Positions 55,784 to 64,000 of a DNA stretch of 64,000 nucleotides are shown here, piece after piece. This stretch comes from Paradesertivirga sp965650335. Lineage in GTDB: Bacteria > Bacteroidota > Bacteroidia > Sphingobacteriales > Sphingobacteriaceae. A program made the position numbers and the translations under genes. The notes under the pieces are model-generated. The model worked only from the letters and a program-made list of their open reading frames with translations. It had not been told where the DNA came from and ran no database searches. The stretch lies in contig CBFGOI010000014.1 of NCBI GenBank assembly GCA_965650335.1, forward strand, positions 1 through 64,000, read 5' to 3'. How positions within the stretch are numbered: position 1 is the first letter of the stretch; each line of letters begins with the position of its first letter.

Positions 55784-58700
55784 ATGAGAAAAATTTTACT
55801 TACATTAACTATTGTCTGTTTTTATCTAACAGGGTTAATCGCACAGGTACCGAATTTGCCTACCAAAGGAGCTCTCAGCGAAACCATTCTCTCATCCAGA
55901 ACCTTTTCTAACTCCACGCAGGTGGACACAGTGCTCAGGCCAAAGGCCTTGCCCTCAAGCTACACTCTTGAAGTTGTTGGAAAAGTTACTTCTGCTACAG
56001 GTCGAGGACTCGATATCGAAGGCAGAAATTCAAGCGCGAAGGGCTTCCGGCTTTCGCTGGATGCTTCCAACTTAAAAGAATCTTCTTCTCTGAGTTCTAT
56101 TCAACCGCTCTCACTTTCCAGGGCCGGCGAAGATCACACTGTTCGTATTGCGGTGAGAAATGATTCGGCACATATTTATCAGAATGGTGCATTTATTCAG
56201 TCGCAAAGTCTTAAAGGAATTCAGGATATTATCGGAGGTGTAGAAGGACCTATACAGGATGCGGTCGCCGGACCAAATCTCGTACCGAACTGGGCCGGTA
56301 CCACCGGTAATTATGCAGGTAAACCAAGTGATTATGGTTGGTCTTACACAGGCACAACTTCCAACAACTTATTTAATATCGCGAACTCAGGTAGTGGGTC
56401 CAGGTATATGGACGTGAATTCTACGTCCAATACGCATACTTACAATGGGACCACTTATAATGGACGGGTATTGTATATTAGATGGGATGCGAATAATATC
56501 GCCAATGCCGTATATGTCTTACCTGTTACGCTTGAAGCGAATACCACCTACGACTTTTCTATGCTCCATGCATATGTATCCAATAGTACCGGAGCCAAAA
56601 CCATAACAGTTGGTGTTGGTAAAACGAATACTGCTAGTGGAAGATATGCTACCAAGGTTTTCAATGCCGTCGGAACCAGGGATTTAAAACGAGAAAGTTT
56701 TGTATTTACATCGCAGGAAGCAGGAACCTATTACCTGACCTTTACCGGGCCATGGGGCTTGTTTTCCATCGCAGAACTGTCCTTAAATAAAAACCTTCCC
56801 GGGTCATATATTGCGAACTGGGCAGGTATAGCGCCGAATACTGCCGGAAAACCCAGTGATTACAGTTGGAGCTATACGGGCACTACGTCCACTACATTAT
56901 TTGCAGTTGCAAATTCTACAACCGTAGGCACATCACGGTATCTTGATGTAAATGCCTCATCGGGTTCGAACTTACATACATATAACGGCTCTACTTATGT
57001 TGGCAGAGTATTTTATATAAGATGGGATAACAGCTCACTTTCAACTGTCGCGTATAATTATCCAGTGATGCTGGATGCGAACACAGCATACGATTTCTCT
57101 ATGCTTCATGCTTATGTAGCCAATGCTACAGGGGCAAAAACGGTCACAGTAGGTATTGGAAAAACCACAGCCGCAGCCGACCGCTTTGATTCTCATATTT
57201 TTACTACCAGTGGTACCCGGGATCTGAAAAAAGAAGATTTCATTTTTACTTCAAAGGAAGCGGGCTTATATTATATAACAGTTACCGGCGATTGGGGGAT
57301 ATTTTCAATCTCGCAATTATCTCTAAATAAGATATTGGCTAAGCCGCGATTCGTCTTTGGTAAGAATTATCCAAGTGGTGCTGTAAATATGACGATTACT
57401 TCCGTAACCTACGAAGAAGGCGCTTATGCTCCAACAGGCGTTATTGCCGCTGCCAAACAAAACTTAACAATTACCGGCGCTATGGCGAGTTACTTGCCGA
57501 CCGTAAATACGAACTTTATTGTATCCGGAAAAACGGATCTTCATCTCACCGGCGAATATTCCCCGCTTATAAACTCAACGGTGGAACTCAACTCAAACGA
57601 TTCCTGGTTGTTTTTTGATAATATTAACCCTTCAGTGGTGATAGCAAACTGGCTTGATGATATAAAAATTAGCGGTGCTGTTGCTGTGAACAATACAAAC
57701 GTTAGGGTTGCCATTTATAAAAACGGTACAGTTGTGATTCCTAATGGAAATCAGACATCAAGTCAGGCATTGCAAGTGTTTACGCAGGCAAATCTGGCCG
57801 GAACTTCCCAGCCTTACGCAATAGACGTATACAATAATAGTTTAGGTGCTTTTGATAATTCCATCAAGTCGTTCAAATTAAAAAGAGGTTATATGGCTAC
57901 TTTGGCAAATAACCCTGATGGATCTGGATACAGCCGGGTGTTTATTGCCAACGATGATGATTTAATTGTAAACACCATGCCTACCGGCTTGGATGGAACC
58001 GTGTCGTTCATCCGGGTTTTCAGATGGGATTGGATAAGTAAAAAAGGCAAAGCGGGTTGGTCGCCGGCTAAAATAAACGCAACCTGGTATTACGATTGGA
58101 ACATCGGGGGAGGAGCTTCAAGTACTTATGACTATGCAATTATCCGTCAAAACGGTGGCTGGCCGTCATGGACAGATATAAAAAATAAAACTAACGTAAA
58201 TCATCTTCTTGGATTTAACGAGCCCGATCGTCCCGATCAATCCAATATGACTGTTGATCAGGCAATTGCTCAGTGGCCAGAAATGATGAAGTCGGGCCTG
58301 AGAATTGGTTCTCCCGCTCCTGCGACTCCTGAAAATGCCTGGATAACAGATTTCATGACCAAGTGCAACCAGTTAAACTACCGGGTGGACTTTGTCGCGA
58401 TTCACTGTTATTGGGGAGGTCTGACTCCGCAACAATGGTATTCAAAGTTGAAGTCTATCTACGACAGAGTGAAGCGTCCGCTTTGGATAACCGAATGGAA
58501 TAATGGTGCCAACTGGACCACAGAAACCTGGCCTGCCGATCAGGAAGGACAATTTCAAAAGCAATTGAGTGATATAAAAGGTATTCTCGGAGTATTGGAC
58601 ACTGCCTCTTTCGTTGAACGGTATGCTATTTACGACTGGGTAGAGAATAAGCGTGCGATGGTGTTGGCGGATACATTAACCCCTGCCGGAAAATATTATG

Positions 58701-60532
58701 CAGCTAATAAATCAAATTTTGCTTTTAATCCTTCAAAAGCTTATATCCACAATTGGGCACTTTTATCTCCTACAGCTAGTTTTACCATTAATAGCGACGA
58801 TTATTCTAAGATTACCTTACAGTGGTCGGACGTAAATGTAGAATTAGGTTCAAAATATGTTCTCGAGCGAATGATTGACGGAGTAGACGCAAGCTTCATT
58901 GCCGTGCAGGAATTTACTGCTTATACGCGGGGCGGTACTCTGACTTATGTTGATAATGTTTATAATAAGGCAACTTATAGAATAAAAGCGTACAACCTTG
59001 ATGGAACTCAATTTGCGTATTCCTTAACTAATACCATTGTAACTAAAGATGCTACACCTGTTGCACCTACCTCGGTTACAGGAACTGCTCTTTCTGCTTC
59101 TATTAATAAAATAACCTGGAATGCAGGAGCTAACGCGCGTTCGTATAACTTAAAAAGGGGGACAAGTTCATCGGGACCGTTTGCCACCATTTTGGCTCGT
59201 ACCACTTTGCTGGAGTATCAGGATGAAAATTTAACTCCGAGCACCAATTACTATTATGTGGTTACCTCCTTAAATTCAGCAGGGGAAAGCGCCAATTCGA
59301 CAGTTCTATTGTTAAGAACAAAAGATTTGGTCGCTCCGGCTGCGGTGCAAAATCCTCATATTGCTTCGGGTGATACTAAAATTGCTTTAACATGGGATTT
59401 TATTTACGATGCGAAATACGAGATCTCACGATCTGCTACCCAGACAGGTACGTATTCAGTAATCGCGACAGATGTAGACGCAGTTCGCTATGAAGATATA
59501 AACAGGGTGAACGGCACAACATACTACTACAAAATTGTGGCCTATAATGCTGCGGGCAGAAGTCCGGAAACATCGGTTTTAGCCGGAACTCCAGTTCTTG
59601 GTCAGCAACTTTACATAAGCTTTGATGAAAGCACTGGTACATTTGCACAAGATCTTTGGGGTGGATATAATGGCACACTAGGCTCAACAGTAATCCACAA
59701 TACCGGGTATAAAGCGGGCTCAGTTCAATTGGATGGTACTTCAACCTCATACGTTAATCTGGCCGATTCGCCTGTAAAATCTTTAACTGATTTTACGATT
59801 TCTACATGGGTGAAGATGGATGCATTATCAAATTGGATGCGAATTTTTGATTTTGGAACAGGAACTGCCAACTATATGTTTCTGACACCGCAATCAAGTG
59901 TCAGCGGTGGTGTTTCAAACGTTCGATATAGTATTAAAACTGGTGGTGTTGAGCAAACGGTGAATTATGCATATACATTCCCGCTTAATACATGGACGCA
60001 TTTTGCCATCACCCAATCCGGAGATACCGCCAGGTTATATGTTAACGGTACGTTAGCAGCTTCGAATAACGCCTTAACCTTTAAACCCGCGAATCTCGGA
60101 ATCACAAATCAAAACTACGTCGGCAAATCGCAGTACAATGATCCGTTGTTAAAAGGCTCGGTCGATGAATTTAAGATCTATAACTACGCGTTAAATGCGC
60201 AAAATATCAGCAATCTGGCTAACGATCTGCCTTTATCAGCGGAAATGGCCGTAAATAAAAATGAGGGGCTAAACTTGATTGCCGCTGTCGCTGAAGCTGC
60301 AGTAATCCAAGTATATCCTAATCCAGCTACATCCTATATTTACATTTCGGGGCTTGACTCTAAAGTGTGCGATTACGGATTGTTTGATCTTCTTGGTAAG
60401 CAGATTGCCCGGGGTATAGTAAAGGATTCAAAAATCAGCCTACCTGATTACCTGATAAATGGAGTTTATGTACTTCAGTTAAAAAATGCGGGGGAAGTTT
60501 TGCTGAAAAAGCAGATAATTATTAATAAGTAA
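55784..60532 (+). CDS. T9SS-exported multidomain glycosidase, GH128-type catalytic domain
   Basis: The 1582-residue product has a signal peptide (to about residue 20, GLIAQ). Two tandem beta modules of about 175 residues follow (around 162-338 and 339-519; both contain NWAG..., GKPSDY.WSYTGTTS and YDFSMLHAYV). The catalytic domain at about 740-990 has GFNEPD (Glu813, likely acid/base) and LWITEWN (Glu904, likely nucleophile). Two FN3-like modules lie at about 1090-1265, a LamG-type module at about 1275-1480, and a type IX secretion tail ends the protein (VYPNPATSYIYISG ... VYVLQLKNAG). The catalytic core resembles GH128 beta-1,3-glucanases. A GH30 gene follows, so secreted degradation of beta-1,3/1,6-glucan is a reasonable inference. 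Confidence 0.8.
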   Translation: MRKILLTLTIVCFYLTGLIAQVPNLPTKGALSETILSSRTFSNSTQVDTVLRPKALPSSYTLEVVGKVTSATGRGLDIEGRNSSAKGFRLSLDASNLKESSSLSSIQPLSLSRAGEDHTVRIAVRNDSAHIYQNGAFIQSQSLKGIQDIIGGVEGPIQDAVAGPNLVPNWAGTTGNYAGKPSDYGWSYTGTTSNNLFNIANSGSGSRYMDVNSTSNTHTYNGTTYNGRVLYIRWDANNIANAVYVLPVTLEANTTYDFSMLHAYVSNSTGAKTITVGVGKTNTASGRYATKVFNAVGTRDLKRESFVFTSQEAGTYYLTFTGPWGLFSIAELSLNKNLPGSYIANWAGIAPNTAGKPSDYSWSYTGTTSTTLFAVANSTTVGTSRYLDVNASSGSNLHTYNGSTYVGRVFYIRWDNSSLSTVAYNYPVMLDANTAYDFSMLHAYVANATGAKTVTVGIGKTTAAADRFDSHIFTTSGTRDLKKEDFIFTSKEAGLYYITVTGDWGIFSISQLSLNKILAKPRFVFGKNYPSGAVNMTITSVTYEEGAYAPTGVIAAAKQNLTITGAMASYLPTVNTNFIVSGKTDLHLTGEYSPLINSTVELNSNDSWLFFDNINPSVVIANWLDDIKISGAVAVNNTNVRVAIYKNGTVVIPNGNQTSSQALQVFTQANLAGTSQPYAIDVYNNSLGAFDNSIKSFKLKRGYMATLANNPDGSGYSRVFIANDDDLIVNTMPTGLDGTVSFIRVFRWDWISKKGKAGWSPAKINATWYYDWNIGGGASSTYDYAIIRQNGGWPSWTDIKNKTNVNHLLGFNEPDRPDQSNMTVDQAIAQWPEMMKSGLRIGSPAPATPENAWITDFMTKCNQLNYRVDFVAIHCYWGGLTPQQWYSKLKSIYDRVKRPLWITEWNNGANWTTETWPADQEGQFQKQLSDIKGILGVLDTASFVERYAIYDWVENKRAMVLADTLTPAGKYYAANKSNFAFNPSKAYIHNWALLSPTASFTINSDDYSKITLQWSDVNVELGSKYVLERMIDGVDASFIAVQEFTAYTRGGTLTYVDNVYNKATYRIKAYNLDGTQFAYSLTNTIVTKDATPVAPTSVTGTALSASINKITWNAGANARSYNLKRGTSSSGPFATILARTTLLEYQDENLTPSTNYYYVVTSLNSAGESANSTVLLLRTKDLVAPAAVQNPHIASGDTKIALTWDFIYDAKYEISRSATQTGTYSVIATDVDAVRYEDINRVNGTTYYYKIVAYNAAGRSPETSVLAGTPVLGQQLYISFDESTGTFAQDLWGGYNGTLGSTVIHNTGYKAGSVQLDGTSTSYVNLADSPVKSLTDFTISTWVKMDALSNWMRIFDFGTGTANYMFLTPQSSVSGGVSNVRYSIKTGGVEQTVNYAYTFPLNTWTHFAITQSGDTARLYVNGTLAASNNALTFKPANLGITNQNYVGKSQYNDPLLKGSVDEFKIYNYALNAQNISNLANDLPLSAEMAVNKNEGLNLIAAVAEAAVIQVYPNPATSYIYISGLDSKVCDYGLFDLLGKQIARGIVKDSKISLPDYLINGVYVLQLKNAGEVLLKKQIIINK

Positions 60533-60546
60533 TATTTTTTCTGTTC

Positions 60547-60581
60547 AAAAAAGGAGGCTCATTTCGGGCCTCCTTTTTTTT
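60547..60581 (+). terminator. Rho-independent terminator after the GH128 gene
   Basis: AAAAAAGGAGGC, loop TCATTTCGG, then GCCTCC and a run of T. The strong stem lies 15 bases after the stop codon and separates the glucanase from the GH30 gene, which therefore needs its own promoter. Confidence 0.85.
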
Positions 60582-60650
60582 ATGGATATCCCTCAAAAAA
60601 TTAGTCTGTACGAAGTCCATCATTCAGCTTTTTTTAAGAGTATAACATTC

Positions 60651-60658
60651 TATTTTTG
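60651..60658 (+). promoter_or_regulatory. possible -7 box for the GH30 gene
   Basis: TATTTTTG fits the Bacteroidota -7 consensus TAnnTTTG. The -33 position shows only a T-run (around 60629-60635), not a clear TTTG. If used, transcription would start near 60665, which supports the downstream ATG at 60728. Confidence 0.35.
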
Positions 60659-60727
60659 GTGTCGTGTTTCCGTCGGGGAATAGCGCATATAACTCAGGAA
60701 AAATTGAAATTAAAAAGCAGAAAACAG

Positions 60728-62143
60728 ATGAAAGCACTGACCCTATTTTTTTCACAGCTCATTCTTCTTTGCAACATTGCGGCCGCTCAGAAAATTACAT
60801 GGACTTATTCAACCCAAAGCACCCAATGGGTGAATAAAGCAGGTGTGTCTTTAAGTAGCAAGTACACAGAAAAGGCGGATATTGTACTATATCCAGGCGA
60901 GAGGATGCAAAGAATAGATGGCTTTGGGGCCTGTTTTAATGAATTGGGATGGGAGGCCCTTCTTAGCTTACCCGGCTTGGAAAGAAACAAGGTTCTTAAC
61001 AATCTTTTCTCAAAAGAGGGTGCTAACTTCACTTTATGTCGTATGCCTTTAGCATCAAATGACTACTCCTTGAGTTACTATTCATACAATGACGTGCCAG
61101 AAGATTTTGAAATGAAAAATTTCAATATAGACAGGGACCGTTACATCTTGATCCCTTATATAAAGGCAGCGAAGAAAATCAAACCGGATTTAAAAATATG
61201 GGCTTCTCCCTGGGCGCCACCCAGCTGGATGAAGGTTAACAACCATTATGCAATGGGCGTTAATAGTAAAGTAAAAACAATGGATCCGGGAAAATTTATT
61301 GCAAACAATGCAACTGCATTTAAAATGGAGAACAGGTATTTAAATGCCTATGGCCTCTATTTCTCGAAGTTTGTAAACGCCTATAAGAAAGAGGGAATTG
61401 ACATATTTGCCGTAATGGTGCAAAATGAGCCTGTTTATCAACCTCACTGGCAAAGTTGTACATGGCGGCCCGACGATTTAGCCTTTTTTATTGGAAAGTT
61501 TTTAGGGCCTCAATTTCAAAAAGACTCTATTAAGACCGAAATCTGGTTGGGTACAGTTAATTCGGGCGATCCCAACTTTAGCCGCACCATACTTAATGAG
61601 AAGGATGCGGCAAAATTCATAAAGGGAATAGGTATGCAGTGGGATGCCAAAAAAGCTGTCGCAACCATTCATGATGAGTATCCTTCCTATCCGATTATGC
61701 AAACCGAATCCGAACGTGGGAACGGAGAGAATAACTGGAAGTCGGCGGAATACACATGGTCATTAATGAATCAATACATCGGTAATGGGGCAGGTAGTTA
61801 TATGCACTGGAACATGGTGCTCGATGAAACAGGAAAAAGTACCTGGGGATGGGTACAGAATATGCTTATTTCGATAAACAAAAAAACAGGGGAGATTAAA
61901 TATAATCCTGAGTATTATCTAATGAAGCATTTAAGTCACTTTGTTTTGCCCGGCGCTTATCGATTAAAAACTTCAGGAGGAAAAGATCATCTGGCATTTG
62001 TTAATCCAAACGGCGATTTGGTTGTCATGATAGTCAATCAGGAATCAAATGATAGAGAGACAAGCATCGGGCTTGGCGACAAAGGTGCAAAGTTCATGCT
62101 TAAAGCAAAATCTATTAACACACTTGTTTTGCATCAGAAATAG
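60728..62143 (+). CDS. GH30-family glycosidase, exported
   Basis: I start it at 60728, which gives a 471-residue product with a clean signal peptide (MKALTLFFSQLILLCNIAAAQ); an upstream in-frame ATG at 60656 lies on the possible promoter. The family pattern is good: RMQRIDGFGACFNELGWEAL, LCRMPLASNDYS, KIWASPWAPPSWMK, VMVQNEP (Glu234, acid/base), IMQTESERG (Glu327, nucleophile), MHWNMVLDETGKSTWGW and a C-terminal beta domain. GH30 enzymes include glucosylceramidases and beta-1,6-glucanases. Next to a GH128-type enzyme I infer beta-1,6-glucan activity. There is no T9SS tail, so it is probably periplasmic or surface-attached. Confidence 0.85.
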   Translation: MKALTLFFSQLILLCNIAAAQKITWTYSTQSTQWVNKAGVSLSSKYTEKADIVLYPGERMQRIDGFGACFNELGWEALLSLPGLERNKVLNNLFSKEGANFTLCRMPLASNDYSLSYYSYNDVPEDFEMKNFNIDRDRYILIPYIKAAKKIKPDLKIWASPWAPPSWMKVNNHYAMGVNSKVKTMDPGKFIANNATAFKMENRYLNAYGLYFSKFVNAYKKEGIDIFAVMVQNEPVYQPHWQSCTWRPDDLAFFIGKFLGPQFQKDSIKTEIWLGTVNSGDPNFSRTILNEKDAAKFIKGIGMQWDAKKAVATIHDEYPSYPIMQTESERGNGENNWKSAEYTWSLMNQYIGNGAGSYMHWNMVLDETGKSTWGWVQNMLISINKKTGEIKYNPEYYLMKHLSHFVLPGAYRLKTSGGKDHLAFVNPNGDLVVMIVNQESNDRETSIGLGDKGAKFMLKAKSINTLVLHQK

Positions 62144-62212
62144 GTTTGCATTTTAACTTATCGCTACTGCTTAAAAAAAACATCTTATAAACTTCCTTGA
62201 TAAAAAGATTGA

Positions 62213-62244
62213 AACCTCGTTCATGTACTTGACGAGGGTTTTTT
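62213..62244 (+). terminator. Rho-independent terminator after the GH30 gene
   Basis: CCTCGT, loop TCATGTACTTG, ACGAGG, then GTTTTTT. It lies about 70 bases after the stop codon. Confidence 0.75.
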
Positions 62245-62772
62245 GCAATGTATCCCCCCTCTGATTGACCATTCTGCCTCTCTCATAAGGTATGATTATT
62301 AGCGATCTTAGTGATGTTCGAACACGAGAATTCTTTGTTCCTTTCTTGTAAAATGATTGATGATTAGAAGAGGCTTTTGCCAATTGTAAAAATAAAGCCA
62401 TAAAGATGAACTGTCGATTTAATTCTCGCGAAGTTGGGGTGCCTGAGATGTATTTCGGGTAGTCACAGGAAAATAGATCTGGCCCTTAATTGTGGCAAAA
62501 TCGAAATTTTACAAAAGTTAATAGATGAAATGAGAGTATAGAATTTCATTTTATTTGTCTTGCTGATAACATGCAAGCAAAAAAAGTGGATGACTTTGAA
62601 GAAGATGACATTTTGCCTTTCGGTATTAAACTGAAAGTGTCGGAAAAATCGATCTGGAAAGTTGGGAAGCTATTAAGATCGCAATTGAAAAATTGGAAAA
62701 AGACTCTGATTCTTTATAAGTCAAATCTATACTCAGTATCTCATCAATTACATGATTTACTTTCAGTATAAG
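62245..62772. other. region before the sigma-factor gene, no certain gene
   Basis: A 66-residue frame at 62571-62771 begins MQAKKVDDFEEDDILPFGIK and looks coding at first. Then sense-like sequence jumps to another frame (DLESWEAIKIAIEKLEKDSD, ending near 62719). It is probably a small frameshifted gene of unknown kind. The rest shows nothing recognisable; the sigma-factor promoter must lie in it. Confidence 0.4.
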
Positions 62773-63345
62773 ATGCAAAATAAAACTGTAGATTTTTCTA
62801 AGCTGTGGGATAAAGTTTGTAATGGCGATCAGGAAGCATATGCTACCCTACATTCTTATTTGTATCCCGGCCTTTTTGTTTATGCAAAAGGCATTTTAAA
62901 AGACGGAGATCAAGCTAATGATCTTCTGCAGGATATGTTCATAAAGCTATGGCTTAAAAAAACGAGCATTGGAAAGATAGAAAACGTGAAGTCGTATTTT
63001 TATACAAGTGTTCGTTCCATTACTCTTAACCATATAAGACGCACCAAGCTGCAGGATACGAAACTAGCTTCACTCATCTTTACTGATATTCAGTTCTCGG
63101 CAGAAGACATAATAACAGAAGAAGAAAGCAACAGAAAGCTCAAAATAGTGATAAGTAATGCCTTAAATAAACTCCCTTCGCGCCAGAAAGAAATTGTTTT
63201 CCTTCGATTTTATGAAGATATGGATTACAATCAAATAGTAGGTGTAACCGGGATAAAGTATCAATCCGTAATAAATCACGTTTACAAGGCCGTTCAAACC
63301 TTACGTGAGGAATTCAGATACAGGGCGGAGCTATTTGTTGCATAA
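62773..63345 (+). CDS. ECF-type RNA polymerase sigma factor
   Basis: I start it at the ATG at 62773, giving 190 residues; an in-frame ATG seven codons upstream is possible. Region 2 shows DLLQDMFIKLWLKK and VKSYFYTSVRSITLNHIRR (promoter melting and -10 recognition). Region 4 shows LNKLPSRQKEIVFLRFYEDMDYNQIVGVTGIKYQSVINHVYKAVQTLREEF, a helix-turn-helix. This is the Bacteroidota FecI-like group, which usually has an anti-sigma (FecR) gene and SusC/SusD genes next to it. None is present here before the window ends. Confidence 0.9.
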   Translation: MQNKTVDFSKLWDKVCNGDQEAYATLHSYLYPGLFVYAKGILKDGDQANDLLQDMFIKLWLKKTSIGKIENVKSYFYTSVRSITLNHIRRTKLQDTKLASLIFTDIQFSAEDIITEEESNRKLKIVISNALNKLPSRQKEIVFLRFYEDMDYNQIVGVTGIKYQSVINHVYKAVQTLREEFRYRAELFVA

Positions 63346-63370
63346 GTTACAAGATCCTGTTCTGATTGCT

Positions 63371-63400
63371 AGAGGTGTCTTTTTGAGGCACCTTTTTTTT
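63371..63400 (+). terminator. Rho-independent terminator after the sigma-factor gene
   Basis: GGTGTC, short T-rich loop, GGCACC with one G-T pair, followed by seven to eight T. It ends the sigma-factor transcript about 25 bases after the stop codon. Confidence 0.75.
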
Positions 63401-63535
63401 ATCCCTTTAGCTCGCATTCTGAATTATTGATTTTTTTTCGAAAGATTGAGTAGTAAACGGGCTTTGTTGTGTCATGATATTAAAACTATGCCGGCCTTTA
63501 AGTATGCATAAAGTGCTGGCCTTCAATTTTTTAAA

Positions 63536-63772
63536 ATGGAACTTAGATTAAATTACATTTCTCAGCTTTCTCTGCATGAGCAGTTGCGACAACGGATTAC
63601 TGACTTTATTGAAAGAGGAAAACTAGGTAAGTCGTCGGTGCTTCCATCGGTAAAGGAATTAAGCCAAACCTTGGCGGTATCTGAAGTAGTGATTAAAAAA
63701 GCTTATGATGATTTGCTTGAAAGCGAAACGATTGTTTATAGAAAAGGTCTCGGATATATAGTGAACGATTGA
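63536..63772 (+). CDS. minimal GntR-type winged-helix regulator
   Basis: The 78-residue product is little more than a GntR DNA-binding domain: LHEQLRQRITDFIERGKLGKSSVLPSVKELSQTLAVSEVVIKKAYDDLLESETIVYRKGLGYIV. The usual turn (LPSVRELA...VS..TV..AY..L...G.......G..V) is recognisable. Members of the YtrA-like group carry a further 40 or so residues. Here the frame ends right after the wing, so it is either a minimal form or truncated. It has no effector domain. Its targets are unknown. Confidence 0.75.
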   Translation: MELRLNYISQLSLHEQLRQRITDFIERGKLGKSSVLPSVKELSQTLAVSEVVIKKAYDDLLESETIVYRKGLGYIVND

Positions 63773-64000
63773 TTCAATTTTATCCAGAAGGTAAACGCCA
63801 TTTGGCCGGTTACCCGAGGACTGAACTGGCAGCATTGGCGCCGCCAAAATTTACATACCCCGGATCAAATATCTGATTGACTCCCCAAAAAAATCCCTAT
63901 AAGTCCCTTTCCCTGCCGGCCCGATTTACCCTAATAGATTTTATAATCCTATAACATTTTCGTGCTTGACCTTAATAAATCGCGGTATTTGGTGTTTTTT
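63773..64000. other. non-coding end of the window
   Basis: No gene is supported in the last 228 bases. The A/T-rich end may hold the promoter of a gene beyond the window. Confidence 0.4.

Overview
The window looks like a chromosomal accessory region of a Bacteroidota bacterium, most likely a Sphingobacteriaceae-type genome (Pedobacter or a relative). Reasons: AT-rich coding sequence, mostly weak Shine-Dalgarno signals with A/T-rich leaders, a type IX secretion C-terminal tail on a glycosidase, giant Rhs/YD proteins of the Bacteroidota type (core motifs such as YELSNHLGNVLAVISD and an IDLDGLE end), and many secreted proteins built from GNVGIGTTTP-type repeats. Almost every gene is on the + strand. 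The genus is inference; no marker gene is present.

Layout. (1) 1-8403: a broken fibre gene followed by four intact fibre-like genes. (2) 8650-29389: a compact seven-gene Rhs locus: outer-membrane barrel protein, secreted Ig/FN3-like protein, small lipoprotein, 1995-residue SpvB/TcB-like protein, small exported protein, 3074-residue Rhs protein with a 247-residue unrecognised C-terminal toxin-like domain, and a polytopic membrane protein in the immunity position. (3) 29390-30230: palindromes around a decayed REP-associated tyrosine transposase (RAYT). (4) 30274-52012: a second, longer run of fibre-like genes (ten full-length ones, one lacking its signal peptide, two more remnants) interrupted by one unrelated secreted protein (34589-36100). 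(5) 52013-54994: a decayed integration/junk zone with a tRNA-Asn 3' fragment, an IS3-family transposase fragment, a perfect 17-bp inverted repeat, a lipoprotein gene, a frameshifted Rhs C-terminus and a second copy of the tRNA-end/terminator sequence. (6) 54995-63772: a CheY-like response regulator (the only credible - strand gene), a T9SS-exported GH128-type beta-glucanase, a GH30-type glycosidase, an ECF sigma factor and a minimal GntR-type regulator.

How it may work together. The fibre genes share a signal peptide and 5' leader at one end and a C-terminal cap of about 85 residues plus a coiled coil at the other. Their middles are mosaics of repeat blocks found in several neighbours and sometimes duplicated inside one gene. 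That is what one expects of a family of secreted trimeric-type fibres diversified by recombination and gene birth and death. It embraces an Rhs locus whose two giant subunits resemble the TcB/TcC cocoon pair, here with Sec signals and a dedicated outer-membrane protein. I infer a cell-surface contact/toxin-delivery island, but a functional link between fibres and Rhs is not shown by sequence alone. The two glycosidases form a separate small module, probably for beta-1,3/1,6-glucan.
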